NCBI RefSeq assembly: GCF_002280785.1 | Contig: NZ_NCEQ01000007.1 | Coordinates: 124,001-188,000, forward strand | Source: Brevundimonas subvibrioides | GTDB taxonomy: Bacteria > Pseudomonadota > Alphaproteobacteria > Caulobacterales > Caulobacteraceae | Reading direction: 5' to 3' | DNA length: 64,000 nt | In this document: positions 26,972-35,773 of the stretch, piece by piece | Position numbering within the stretch: the stretch's first letter is position 1 | How the letters are laid out: each line of letters starts with the position of its first letter | The notes under the pieces: model-generated | What the model was told of the DNA's origin: nothing | The model's input: the letters and a program-made list of their open reading frames with translations, nothing else | The model's database searches: none | Translations under genes and position numbers: made by a program

Positions 26972-27889
26972 ATGAAACTTCCTTTCTTCCGCAGCCCTGA
27001 CGGGCGAGAGGGCGGCGGCTCCGCCGACCCGACCGAGCGCCGTGACGAATCCGTCCTGACGCCCGCACCTGAAGCCGCCGGCGTCATGGCCGGGCGCGTG
27101 CCCGAGGTGAAGTCGCCTTCGGCGCCTGCGGGCCCGACCAAGATCGCCGCGCGGGACGTCTCGGTCTTCTACGGTGACAAACAGGCTCTGTACGACGTCT
27201 CGCTGGACATCCCGGACAAGACGGTCACGGCCTTCATCGGCCCGTCCGGCTGCGGCAAGTCGACCTTCCTGCGCACGATGAACAGGATGAACGACACCAT
27301 CCAGGGCTGCCGCGTGACCGGCAAGATCCTTATGGACGGCCAGGACATCAACGCCCGCTCGGTCGATCCCGTGTTGCTGCGCGCCCAGGTCGGGATGGTG
27401 TTCCAGAAGCCGAACCCCTTCCCCAAGACCATCTACGAGAACGTCGCCTACGGACCCAGGATCCACGGCCTGACGACGTCGAAGGCCGAGCTGGACGGCA
27501 TCGTCGAAAGCTCGCTGAAGAAGGCAGGCCTCTGGGACGAGGTGGCCGACCGTCTGCATTCGCCCGGCACCGGCCTGTCGGGCGGTCAGCAGCAGCGTCT
27601 GGTGATCGCGCGCGCCATCGCGGTGAACCCCGAAGTCATCCTGATGGACGAGCCCTGCTCGGCGCTGGATCCGATCGCCACGGCCCGGATCGAGGAGTTG
27701 ATCGACGAACTGCGCGAGCGCTACTGCATCGTCATCGTCACCCACTCGATGGCCCAGGCGGCGCGCGTGTCGCAACGCACGGCCTTCTTCCACATGGGGC
27801 GTCTGGTCGAGCACGGAAACACCGAGGAAATCTTCACGAATCCCCGCGAACGGCGCACGCTCGACTACATCACGGGACGCTTCGGTTGA
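26972..27889 (+). CDS. pstB: Phosphate ABC transporter ATPase PstB
   Basis: 305 residues. Walker [10 protein letters not shown] is at about 89, signature LSGGQQQR at about 199 and Walker [14 protein letters not shown] at about 222. About 48 residues precede the first ABC strand ([11 protein letters not shown]), a Pro/Glu-rich extension not needed for the fold and common in this group. It powers PstCA. The gene's TGA overlaps the TTG start of phoU. Confidence 0.96.
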   Translation: MKLPFFRSPDGREGGGSADPTERRDESVLTPAPEAAGVMAGRVPEVKSPSAPAGPTKIAARDVSVFYGDKQALYDVSLDIPDKTVTAFIGPSGCGKSTFLRTMNRMNDTIQGCRVTGKILMDGQDINARSVDPVLLRAQVGMVFQKPNPFPKTIYENVAYGPRIHGLTTSKAELDGIVESSLKKAGLWDEVADRLHSPGTGLSGGQQQRLVIARAIAVNPEVILMDEPCSALDPIATARIEELIDELRERYCIVIVTHSMAQAARVSQRTAFFHMGRLVEHGNTEEIFTNPRERRTLDYITGRFG

Positions 27890-28623
27890 ACCAGCATACG
27901 GTCAAGGCCTACGGCGACGAACTGAACCAGCTGACCGCTGAGGTCGCCCGCATGGGTGGTCTGGCCGAGGCGCAGGTGGCGGACGCCGTCGAGTCGGTCG
28001 CGCGGCGCGACATCGCCCTGGCGCGGGCGGTGGTGGAGCGTGACGCCAAGGTCGACGCGATGCACCGCGACATCGAGAAGAAGGCCATCCGCCTGATCGC
28101 CCTGCGTCAGCCGGTGGCCTCGGACCTGCGCAAGACCCTGGCGGCGATGAAGCTGTCGGTGGACCTCGAGCGCACCGGCGACCTGGCCAAGAACATCGCC
28201 AGGCGCGCCCTGTCGCTGGCCGAGACCGAGCCGATGCAACCCCTGACCCGCTCGATCGAACGGATGGGCAAGCTGGTGTCGATGCGGCTGCGGGACGTGC
28301 TGGACGCCTATACGGCCTCTGAGATCGACCGGGCCATGGCCGTCTGGGCGTCTGATGACGAGGTCGATGAGCATTACAATGCCCTGTTCCGGGAACTGCT
28401 GACCTACATGATGGGCGATCCGCGCACGATCAGCGCCTGCACCCATCTGTTATTCATGGCCAAGAACCTTGAGCGGATCGGGGACCACGCGACCAACATC
28501 GCGGAGGTCATCCACTACGAGATCACCGGCGACGAGATTACTGGCGAACGCCCCCGCTGGACGCCTTCGCCGGGCGACTGGGATGCGGATTCGGGGCACC
28601 TGCCCACGCCACCGACGACCTGA
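27886..28623 (+). CDS. phoU: Phosphate signalling regulator PhoU
   Basis: 245 residues of all-helical repeats, with the two PhoU metal-cluster motifs ([25 protein letters not shown] and the later [14 protein letters not shown]...[16 protein letters not shown]). PhoU links PstB transport state to PhoR inhibition. The start is TTG 27886, whose bases overlap the pstB stop as TTGA; no ATG or GTG in frame gives the conserved [14 protein letters not shown] terminus, so the rare start is well supported. Confidence 0.94.
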   Translation: MNQHTVKAYGDELNQLTAEVARMGGLAEAQVADAVESVARRDIALARAVVERDAKVDAMHRDIEKKAIRLIALRQPVASDLRKTLAAMKLSVDLERTGDLAKNIARRALSLAETEPMQPLTRSIERMGKLVSMRLRDVLDAYTASEIDRAMAVWASDDEVDEHYNALFRELLTYMMGDPRTISACTHLLFMAKNLERIGDHATNIAEVIHYEITGDEITGERPRWTPSPGDWDADSGHLPTPPTT

Positions 28624-28636
28624 CGGAGAGACCTGA

Positions 28637-29326
28637 GTGCAGCCCTATATCCTGGTGATGGAAGACGAGGACGCCCTGGCGACCCTGCTTCAGTACAACC
28701 TTGAAAAGGAGGGCTACGACGTCGTCGTCGCCGCCGACGGGGAGGAAGGTCTGGTTCAGATCGACGAGCGTCAGCCGGACCTGGTCCTGCTCGACTGGAT
28801 GCTGCCAAAGGTGTCGGGCATCGAGGTCTGCCGGCGTCTTCGCGGACGGCCCGAGACCCGCAACCTGCCGGTCATCATGCTGACCGCGCGCGGCGAGGAA
28901 TCGGACCGGGTGCGCGGCCTCGACACGGGCGCCGACGACTATCTGACCAAGCCCTTCTCGATGACCGAGCTGATCGCCCGGATCCGGGCCGTTCTGCGTC
29001 GCATCCGGCCGGGTCTGGCCGACGATCGCGTCGGGCACGGCGACATCATCATCGACCGGGTCGCCCACCGTGTGCGTCGCTCGGGCAAGGAGGTCCATCT
29101 CGGCCCGACCGAGTTCCGCCTGCTGGACCATTTCATGCGTCATCCGGGACGGGTGTTCAGCCGCGAACAGCTGCTGGACGCCGTCTGGGGCTCGGACGTC
29201 TATGTCGAGGCCCGAACCGTGGACGTCCACGTCGGCCGCCTGCGCAAGGCCCTGAACGTCGAGGACAGCGCCAACCCGATCCGCACGGTGCGGTCGGCGG
29301 GCTATTCGCTGGATCTCGAAGGGTAG
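28637..29326 (+). CDS. phoB: Phosphate response regulator PhoB
   Basis: 229 residues. An N-terminal receiver carries acidic pocket residues EDED at 9-12, the phospho-acceptor Asp in LLDWMLP near 55 and Lys in TKPFS. A winged-helix OmpR-type DNA-binding domain (LGPTEFRLLDHFMRHPGRVFSREQL, TVDVHVGRLRKAL) follows. It activates Pho-box promoters such as the one at 24109. The start is GTG 28637, 13 bases after the phoU stop. It is the last gene of the pho operon. Confidence 0.96.
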   Translation: MQPYILVMEDEDALATLLQYNLEKEGYDVVVAADGEEGLVQIDERQPDLVLLDWMLPKVSGIEVCRRLRGRPETRNLPVIMLTARGEESDRVRGLDTGADDYLTKPFSMTELIARIRAVLRRIRPGLADDRVGHGDIIIDRVAHRVRRSGKEVHLGPTEFRLLDHFMRHPGRVFSREQLLDAVWGSDVYVEARTVDVHVGRLRKALNVEDSANPIRTVRSAGYSLDLEG

Positions 29327-29372
29327 CGGCGAAAACGCCCCTTCACAGACCGGCGTAAGCCAATAGGGTTTG

Positions 29373-29390
29373 CTCCTCGCATTCGAGGAG
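29373..29390 (+). promoter_or_regulatory. Hairpin covering the ribosome-binding site of the gamma-glutamyltransferase gene
   Basis: A perfect 7-bp stem, CTCCTCG-CATT-CGAGGAG, includes the whole GAGGAG ribosome-binding site (29385-29390), which is 6 bases ahead of ATG 29397. The stem would hide the site in the mRNA and could throttle translation. Confidence 0.5.
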
Positions 29391-29396
29391 TCGCCC

Positions 29397-31196
29397 ATGC
29401 GCCGTCGCACCTTCCTGTCGACCCTGCCAGCCGGGGCGTTGATCGCGACAGCCGGAGCCGCTACGGCGCGGCCCGTTGCACAGACTTCGTCAGGGAACCC
29501 GTTCGCCGGCGTGACCATGGGAGACCGGATCACGGGGGCTCCGTTCGCTGGCCGCTCGACCGTCTGGGGGATGAATGGCGCGGCAGCGACGGCCCATCCC
29601 ACCGCGACCCTGATCGGGATCGACACCCTGAGGCGCGGCGGCTCGGCGATCGACGCGGCCATCGCCATCAACGCCGCCCTCGGCTTCCTCGAGCCGACCG
29701 CCAACGGCATCGGCGGCGACGCCTTCTGCATGATGTGGGACCCGGCGCAGCGGAAGGTGGTCGGCTTCAACGGGTCTGGAAACAGTCCCCTCGCGTTGTC
29801 GCTGGAGACGGCCCGCAGCCGGGCGGTGGATGGCTACCTGCCGCGCTACGGGGCGGTCACGGTCAATGTACCTGGCACGGTGGACGCCTGGTGGAGCGCG
29901 CACCAGCGCTACGGCAAGCTGCCGTGGAAGGACGTGCTGATCCCGGTCGCCGAGCTGTGCGAGCAGGGCGTGCCCATGCCCCAGACCATCGCCTGGTATC
30001 TGGAGCGCAACATGGCCGGGTTCGACCGGGCCGGGGGCATCGAGGAGAACGACAACCGCAAGGCCGTCTACGCACCCGGCGGTCGGACCCCGCGCGTCGG
30101 CGAGGTCTTCGCCAATCCGCACCTGGGTCGCACCCTGAGGCTGATCGCCGAGGGCGGGCGCGACGCCTTTTACGAAGGGCCGATCGCCGAACAGATCGAG
30201 CGCTATTTCCGGCGCATCGGCGGCTGGATGACGCGGGCGGACCTCGCCGGGCACCGGACCGAATGGGTCGAGCCGATCCGCACCGACTATCGCGGGGTGG
30301 ACGTCTATGGGCTGGGGCCGAACACCCAGGGCCTGTCGACCAATCAGATCCTGAATATCTGCGAACAGTTCGACCTGAAGGCGATGGGCTTCCAGTCGGC
30401 GGCCTCGATCCACCATCAGGCGGAGGCCAAGCGGCTGGCGTTCGAGGACCGGGCGCGCTGGTTCGCCGATGAGCGGTTCTCGCAGACGCCGGTCGAGCGG
30501 CTGAACTCCAAGCCCTATGCCGCCGAACGGGCGCGGCTGATCCGGCCGGACCGGATCATGGACCGCGCCTTCCCGGGCGATGCGCCGACCCAGGGCGACA
30601 CGACCTATTTCAGCGTCGCCGACAAGGACGGGATGATGGTCAGCTGGATCCAGTCCAACTATCGCGGCATGGGCTCGGGGCTGGCGCCCGACGACGGCGA
30701 ACGCCCGCTGGGCTTCATGTTCCAGGACCGGGGCGAGCTGTTCGCCCTGACCGACGGGCATCCGAACGTCTATGCGCCGGGCAAGCGGCCCTTCCACACG
30801 ATCATCCCCGGTTTCGCCTGCAAGGACGGGGAGCCGTGGATGGCGTTCGGCGTCATGGGCGGCGGCATGCAGCCCCAGGGCCAGGCCCAGATCATCATCA
30901 ACATGGTCGACTACGGTCTCGATCCGCAGGAGGCCGGAGACAGCCCGCGCTGGCAGCACGAGGGCTCATCCGAGCCGACGGGCCAGGCCGCCGACGGCGT
31001 TGGAATCCTGCATCTGGAAAACGGCGTGCCGCCGGCGGCGCGCGCCGGTCTGGAACAGAGGGGCTGGGTCCTCGGCGCGACCGACGGCGGCTTCGGCGGC
31101 TATCAGAACGTGGTGCGTCAGGACAACGGCGAAGGCCGCTGGACCTATGGCGCGGCGACGGAAATGCGCAAGGACGGGATCGCCCTGGCCTATTGA
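29397..31196 (+). CDS. ggt: Gamma-glutamyltransferase, periplasmic
   Basis: 599 residues. A twin-arginine signal (MRRRTFLSTLPAG...) points to Tat export. The large-subunit region has GGSAIDAAIAINAALGFLEPTANGIGGDAF, and the autocatalytic cleavage site with the nucleophile Thr is in QGDTTYFSVAD near 400, followed by GSGLAPDDGERPLGFMFQDRG. The protein cleaves gamma-glutamyl bonds such as those of glutathione, or related acylated substrates. It follows phoB by 70 bases but has its own strong ribosome-binding site in a hairpin. The last 7 bases overlap the end of the convergent hslO gene. Confidence 0.88.
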   Translation: MRRRTFLSTLPAGALIATAGAATARPVAQTSSGNPFAGVTMGDRITGAPFAGRSTVWGMNGAAATAHPTATLIGIDTLRRGGSAIDAAIAINAALGFLEPTANGIGGDAFCMMWDPAQRKVVGFNGSGNSPLALSLETARSRAVDGYLPRYGAVTVNVPGTVDAWWSAHQRYGKLPWKDVLIPVAELCEQGVPMPQTIAWYLERNMAGFDRAGGIEENDNRKAVYAPGGRTPRVGEVFANPHLGRTLRLIAEGGRDAFYEGPIAEQIERYFRRIGGWMTRADLAGHRTEWVEPIRTDYRGVDVYGLGPNTQGLSTNQILNICEQFDLKAMGFQSAASIHHQAEAKRLAFEDRARWFADERFSQTPVERLNSKPYAAERARLIRPDRIMDRAFPGDAPTQGDTTYFSVADKDGMMVSWIQSNYRGMGSGLAPDDGERPLGFMFQDRGELFALTDGHPNVYAPGKRPFHTIIPGFACKDGEPWMAFGVMGGGMQPQGQAQIIINMVDYGLDPQEAGDSPRWQHEGSSEPTGQAADGVGILHLENGVPPAARAGLEQRGWVLGATDGGFGGYQNVVRQDNGEGRWTYGAATEMRKDGIALAY

Positions 31197-32119
31197 GCCT
31201 GGGCTTCCGCCACCTCAGGGGCCAGTTTGTAGAGCGTGCCGCAGTATTCGCAGGTGACGTGGATCTTGCCGTCGGGCTCGACCATGTCGGTCCGTTCCTC
31301 CGGGCCGAAGGAGGCGAGGACGCCGGCGATGCGCTCGGCCGAACAGCGGCACTGGGCCTTCAGGGCGCGGGCGTCTTCCAGCCGCACGCCGTCCTCGTGG
31401 AACAGGCGGAACAGCAGGGTCTCGGGCGTGATGGTCGGATCGACCAGTTCGTCGTCGGCAAGCGTCTGGAACAGGGCGCGGGTGCGGTCCCAGACCTCCT
31501 CGGTCGAGCCGCGCGCATCGTCGGCGGCGATCAGCTGGATCAGCGCGCCGCCCGCGCGCCAGGTCGTGCCGGTCTCGTCGGTGACGGAGCCGACGGCGAG
31601 GCGGACCTTGGTCGGGATCTGCTCGGACTGGACGAAATAGTGTTCGGCGGCCAGCGACAGGCTCTCGCCTTCAATCGGCGTGATGCCCTGGGTGCGTTCG
31701 AAATCGGGTCCACGATCCAGGGTCATGACGAAGACGCCCTGGCCCAGCAAGGTGCGGGCGCCGGGGCGCGAGAAACCGCTGGATGCGGCGGCGACCTCGT
31801 CCTCGTCGAAGCGGCAGTAGCCACGCAGGTGACCGTCAGTGTCGTAATCGGCGACGACATAGCGGACCGGACCGTCGCCCTGGGCCTGGACGATCAGCCG
31901 GCCTTCGAACTTCAGCGCCGAGCCGACCAGGGCGGCCAGCGCGCAGGCCTCGCCCAGCAGGGCGGCGACCGGCTCGGGATAGGCGTGGGCCGACAGGATC
32001 TTGTCGATGGCGTCGCCGAGACGGACCAGGCGGCCGCGCACAGGCCAGCCCTCGATCTGGAAGGCTGCGGCGAGGTCGTCGGTCGGCGCGGAAACGGCGG
32101 CAGGCTCGTGATCGGTCAC
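31190..32119 (-). CDS. hslO: Redox-regulated chaperone Hsp33
   Basis: 309 residues. The C-terminal zinc/redox switch is complete: Cys257-x-Cys259 and Cys290-x2-Cys293. The N-terminal substrate-binding core (AFQIEGWPVRGRLVRLGDAIDKIL, GFSRPGARTLLGQGVFVMTLD) is typical. Under oxidative stress the cysteines form disulfides and the protein becomes a holdase chaperone. The start is GTG 32119. It converges with ggt and the two coding ends overlap by 7 bases. Confidence 0.94.
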   Translation of the reverse strand: MTDHEPAAVSAPTDDLAAAFQIEGWPVRGRLVRLGDAIDKILSAHAYPEPVAALLGEACALAALVGSALKFEGRLIVQAQGDGPVRYVVADYDTDGHLRGYCRFDEDEVAAASSGFSRPGARTLLGQGVFVMTLDRGPDFERTQGITPIEGESLSLAAEHYFVQSEQIPTKVRLAVGSVTDETGTTWRAGGALIQLIAADDARGSTEEVWDRTRALFQTLADDELVDPTITPETLLFRLFHEDGVRLEDARALKAQCRCSAERIAGVLASFGPEERTDMVEPDGKIHVTCEYCGTLYKLAPEVAEAQAQ

Positions 32120-32293
32120 GGCGGATCCTTGGGCGGTGAGACATGTCGAGAACGGTGCAAGATAGGAGAGGCGAGGGCGGTTGGTAAGGGCGACCGCCCG
32201 TCGTCTGGCGCGGCCGCGTTCGCGTGCTATCTGTCGCAACCGGGCGCACGCCCCGCCCGTTCTTGCATGCCGACACCGACGAAAGCCTGATCC

Positions 32294-33739
32294 ATGCCCG
32301 CCAAACCGAACCTGAAACCCCTCGATCAGCAGTCCATCATCATCACCGGCGCCACATCGGGGATCGGCCTGTCCACCGCGCGCCGGGCGGCGAAGGCGGG
32401 CGCCTGCGTCTTCCTGATCGCGCGCGGCGAGAGCGACCTGAAGGCGCTGGTCGAGGAGCTGCAGCAGGAGGGTGCGCGGGTCGCCTACGCCGTCGCCGAC
32501 GTCGCCGACTATGACGCCCTGGCTGAGGCTGCGGACAAGTGCCGGCGGCTGTTCGGCGGCTTCGACACCTGGGTCAACAACGCCGGCGTGTCGATCTACG
32601 GCCCCATCCGCGAGACGACGCTCGAAGATCAGCACCAGCTGTTCGAGACCAACTACTGGGGTGTCGTGAACGGGTCGTTGATCGCCGCAGAGCATCTGAG
32701 GGCGCAGCCCGACGGCGGGACGATCGTCAATGTCGGCTCGGTTCTGGGCGACGCGCCCATGCCGGTCCAGGGCGTCTATTCGGCGTCCAAACATGCGGTG
32801 AAGGGTTTCACCAACGCCTTCCGCATGGAGCTGATGCGCGAAGGGTCGCCGGTCGCCGTCAGTCTGGTCAAGCCGGCGGCTGTGGATACGCCCTATCCGA
32901 AGCACGCCCGAAACCTGACGGGCTATGCGGTGCAGAACCCGCAGCCGGTCTATGCGACCCATGTGGTGGCGGACACTGTGCTATGGTGCGCAACCCATCC
33001 GATCCGGGAGATTACCGTCGGCGGGGGAGGGCGCGTCATCGCGTCTTTCTACGCCCTGCTGCCGGGTCTGGCGGAACCACTTTTCGCGCGGTTCGCTCCA
33101 GTTGCCATGCGGGACAGGGGTTCCGCCTATCAGCCGTATGACGACGGGCTCTATGACCCGACCGACGACGGCCTCGATGAAGAGGTTCATTATCCCATGG
33201 TCCGACAGTTCAGCGCCCTTGCCGAAGTTCGCAAACATCCCGGCATCACTGCGGGATCCCTGGCCCTTGTCGCCACGGCCGCCCTGGTGACCTTGCTGCT
33301 CACCCAGCGGACGGGACCGCGCCGGTTCGAGGAAATCCGCGACCGGATCGATCCGCGCGGCTGGATCGACGCCGAGGCCCTGCGTCACCGCTTCGACGAC
33401 ATCTCGCGCGGTCTGACCGAACGGGCCGGGGAAGTCAGCGACCGGGTCGGTGATCTGGGCGATGACGCCCGCCACGAGGCCAGGAAGCTCATGAAACGTG
33501 GCCAGCGCGCCGTGTCCGACAAGCAGCGCCGAAAGTACGCCCGCGAAGCGCGCCTCTATGCCGAGGAGACCGGCCGTTCGGCGCGGCGCTATGCCGGGGA
33601 CGCCGGTCGCTACGCCAAGGATCACGGCCGTGAGGGCGGGGCTCTGCTGGCCGTGGCCACGATCGCAGCGGCCATCGGAGCGGCGGCTCTGGAAAGCCGC
33701 AGGCCCGACAGCCGGGTGCGGCGGCTGACAGGGCTGTAA
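32294..33739 (+). CDS. Short-chain dehydrogenase with membrane-anchored helical C-terminal tail
   Basis: 481 residues, about twice a normal SDR. The first 260 form a classical SDR: TGATSGIG at 18-25, NNAGVS, and catalytic YSASK with Tyr162 and Lys166. A Tyr/Asp-rich linker follows, then a membrane helix (about 318-338, AGSLALVATAALVTLLLT), a long charged stretch of repeated amphipathic helices (residues about 345-445, rich in Arg/Ala/Glu like apolipoprotein or LEA segments), and a second hydrophobic helix near 447-464. An NAD(P)-dependent reductase tethered to the membrane is inferred; the substrate is unknown. Confidence 0.85.
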   Translation: MPAKPNLKPLDQQSIIITGATSGIGLSTARRAAKAGACVFLIARGESDLKALVEELQQEGARVAYAVADVADYDALAEAADKCRRLFGGFDTWVNNAGVSIYGPIRETTLEDQHQLFETNYWGVVNGSLIAAEHLRAQPDGGTIVNVGSVLGDAPMPVQGVYSASKHAVKGFTNAFRMELMREGSPVAVSLVKPAAVDTPYPKHARNLTGYAVQNPQPVYATHVVADTVLWCATHPIREITVGGGGRVIASFYALLPGLAEPLFARFAPVAMRDRGSAYQPYDDGLYDPTDDGLDEEVHYPMVRQFSALAEVRKHPGITAGSLALVATAALVTLLLTQRTGPRRFEEIRDRIDPRGWIDAEALRHRFDDISRGLTERAGEVSDRVGDLGDDARHEARKLMKRGQRAVSDKQRRKYAREARLYAEETGRSARRYAGDAGRYAKDHGREGGALLAVATIAAAIGAAALESRRPDSRVRRLTGL

Positions 33740-33790
33740 GACCTCTCACAAAGCCGTTGCTGCGAGTGCGAAGGTCGGCGAAAGAGGGGC

Positions 33791-35683
33791 ATGACCGCCG
33801 CCCCGACGCTGATTTTCGACTTCGATTCGACCCTTGTGCGCATCGAAACCCTGGAAGCCCTCGCAGATATCGCTCTGGAGGGGCATGGTGATGCCGTGTC
33901 GATCAGGGCGCAGGTCGCCTCCCTGACCGATCGCGCCATGACCGGAGAGGTCGATTTCGGCGAAGCGCTGAGGGCGCGGCTGGCGATGCTGCCGCTGACG
34001 CGGGCCCACGTTCTGGCTCTGGCGGACCGGATTCTGGACGAGGGGACGCCCTCGGTGCGGCGGAACCTGCGCTTCTTCAACGAGAACGCGGCCAACATCA
34101 TCATCCTGTCAGGCGGCTTCCGCGAGATCATCGCGCCCATCGCCGAACGGCTGGGCGTGTCGCCGGATCGGGTCATCTGCAACGACCTGATCTATGACGC
34201 CGAGGGTCGCGTCACGGGCGTGGACGACGCCAACCCGCTGTCGCATGAGAATGGCAAGCCTACGGTGATCAAGGCGCTGGGTCTGAAAGGACCGGTCGTC
34301 ATGGTGGGCGACGGCTGGAACGACGCCGAGGTCAAATTGGGTGGGGCGGCCGACCGGTTCTATGCCTTCACCGAGATCGCGCGTCGCGACAAGGTCGTGG
34401 CCGTGGCTGACGGCGAGGCGAAATCCATCGACGAACTTCTGCACGCCGAGGGGCTGGCCGGGCGCTGGTCCTATCCGCGCAGCCGCATCCGGATGCTGCT
34501 GCTGGAGAATATCCACCCCGCCGCCGTCGAGCGGCTGGAAGAGGCGGGCTATTCCGTGGAGACGATCAAGGGGGCTCTCGACGAGGCGGACCTGATCGAG
34601 AAGATCAAGGGCGTCCACGTTCTGGGCATCCGCTCCAAGACCAATGTGACCGAGGCGGTGCTGGAGGCTGCGGACCGGCTGCTGGCCGTGGCGGCCTTCT
34701 GCATCGGCACCAACCAGATCGATCTGGACGCAGCGGCCGCCAAGGGCGTGGCGGTGTTCAATGCGCCCTACTCCAACACCCGCAGCGTGGTCGAACTGGC
34801 CATCGGCCTGACCATCACCCTGATGCGCGACGTGGTCGACAAGTCGGCGGCCATGCACGAGGGCCGATGGAACAAGTCGGCCGACGGCTCGCGCGAACTG
34901 CGGGGCAAGACCCTGGGCATCGTCGGCTACGGCGCCATCGGATCGCAGCTGTCGGTGCTGGCCGAAGCCCTGGGCATGCGGGTCATCTTCCATGACCTGT
35001 CGGAGCGGCTGGCGCTGGGCAATGCGAAGCGGATGCGGTCGCTGGATGCGCTTCTGGCCGAGGCGGACGTGGTCACGTTGCACGTCGACGGGCGGCGCGA
35101 GAACGCCAATCTGATCGGCGCGTCCGAGTTCCAGATGATGCGACCGGGGACCCTGTTCCTGAACCTGTCGCGCGGCCATGTCGTCAACGTCGGGGCCCTG
35201 GCCCAGGCGATCGGGTCGGGCCGGATCGGGGGTGCGGCGCTCGATGTCTTCCCCGAGGAACCCCGCACCAACGCCGATCCGTTCGACAGCCCGCTGATGG
35301 GGCTGAAGAACGTCATCCTGACCCCGCACATCGGCGGCTCGACCGAAGAGGCTCAGGAAGCCATCGCCGAGTTCGCGGCCGAACGGCTGCTGGGATACCT
35401 GAACCGCGGCGACACCACCTTCTGCGTCAATCTGCCCAATGTGCAGCTGGCGGAGGTGTCGGGCGGCCACCGCATCCTGCACATCCACAGGAACCAGCCG
35501 GGCGTGCTGGCCGAACTGAACCGTGAGCTGTCGGCGGCCGGGCTCAACATCCTCGGCCAGCATCTGAAGACCGACGAACGCACTGGCTACGTCATCACCG
35601 ACGTGGACCGCGACTATGACCCGCAGGCGCTCCGTGTCCTGAAGAGTGTGGCCGGAACGCTGCGCTTCCGACTTCTGCACTAG
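33791..35683 (+). CDS. Fused phosphoserine phosphatase / D-3-phosphoglycerate dehydrogenase
   Basis: 630 residues. Residues 1-215 are a SerB-type HAD phosphatase with motif I DFDST (Asp10, Asp12), motif II in LSGGF, a conserved Lys in NGKPTVIK and motif IV GDGWNDAE. Residues about 235-545 are SerA: NAD-binding GYGAIGSQ near 378, and catalytic Arg (LSRGHV, ~460), Glu (PEEP, ~488) and His (TPHIGG, ~511). Residues 555-630 form an ACT-like regulatory domain (HRNQPGVLAELN). All catalytic residues appear intact, so one polypeptide could carry out the first and third steps of serine synthesis. It stands alone, 51 bases after the SDR gene. Confidence 0.88.
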   Translation: MTAAPTLIFDFDSTLVRIETLEALADIALEGHGDAVSIRAQVASLTDRAMTGEVDFGEALRARLAMLPLTRAHVLALADRILDEGTPSVRRNLRFFNENAANIIILSGGFREIIAPIAERLGVSPDRVICNDLIYDAEGRVTGVDDANPLSHENGKPTVIKALGLKGPVVMVGDGWNDAEVKLGGAADRFYAFTEIARRDKVVAVADGEAKSIDELLHAEGLAGRWSYPRSRIRMLLLENIHPAAVERLEEAGYSVETIKGALDEADLIEKIKGVHVLGIRSKTNVTEAVLEAADRLLAVAAFCIGTNQIDLDAAAAKGVAVFNAPYSNTRSVVELAIGLTITLMRDVVDKSAAMHEGRWNKSADGSRELRGKTLGIVGYGAIGSQLSVLAEALGMRVIFHDLSERLALGNAKRMRSLDALLAEADVVTLHVDGRRENANLIGASEFQMMRPGTLFLNLSRGHVVNVGALAQAIGSGRIGGAALDVFPEEPRTNADPFDSPLMGLKNVILTPHIGGSTEEAQEAIAEFAAERLLGYLNRGDTTFCVNLPNVQLAEVSGGHRILHIHRNQPGVLAELNRELSAAGLNILGQHLKTDERTGYVITDVDRDYDPQALRVLKSVAGTLRFRLLH

Positions 35684-35773
35684 AAGCTTCCCCGGCGGCA
35701 TCTTGCACTCGCGCAAATCGGGGGCAGACTGCCATCCAACGGTCGTGCTCAATCGACCGACGGGAGGAAGACC

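Noticed and set aside
29490..30959. 489-codon minus-strand open frame opposite ggt
   Set aside because: It lies wholly within a well-conserved gamma-glutamyltransferase gene and has no recognisable motifs.
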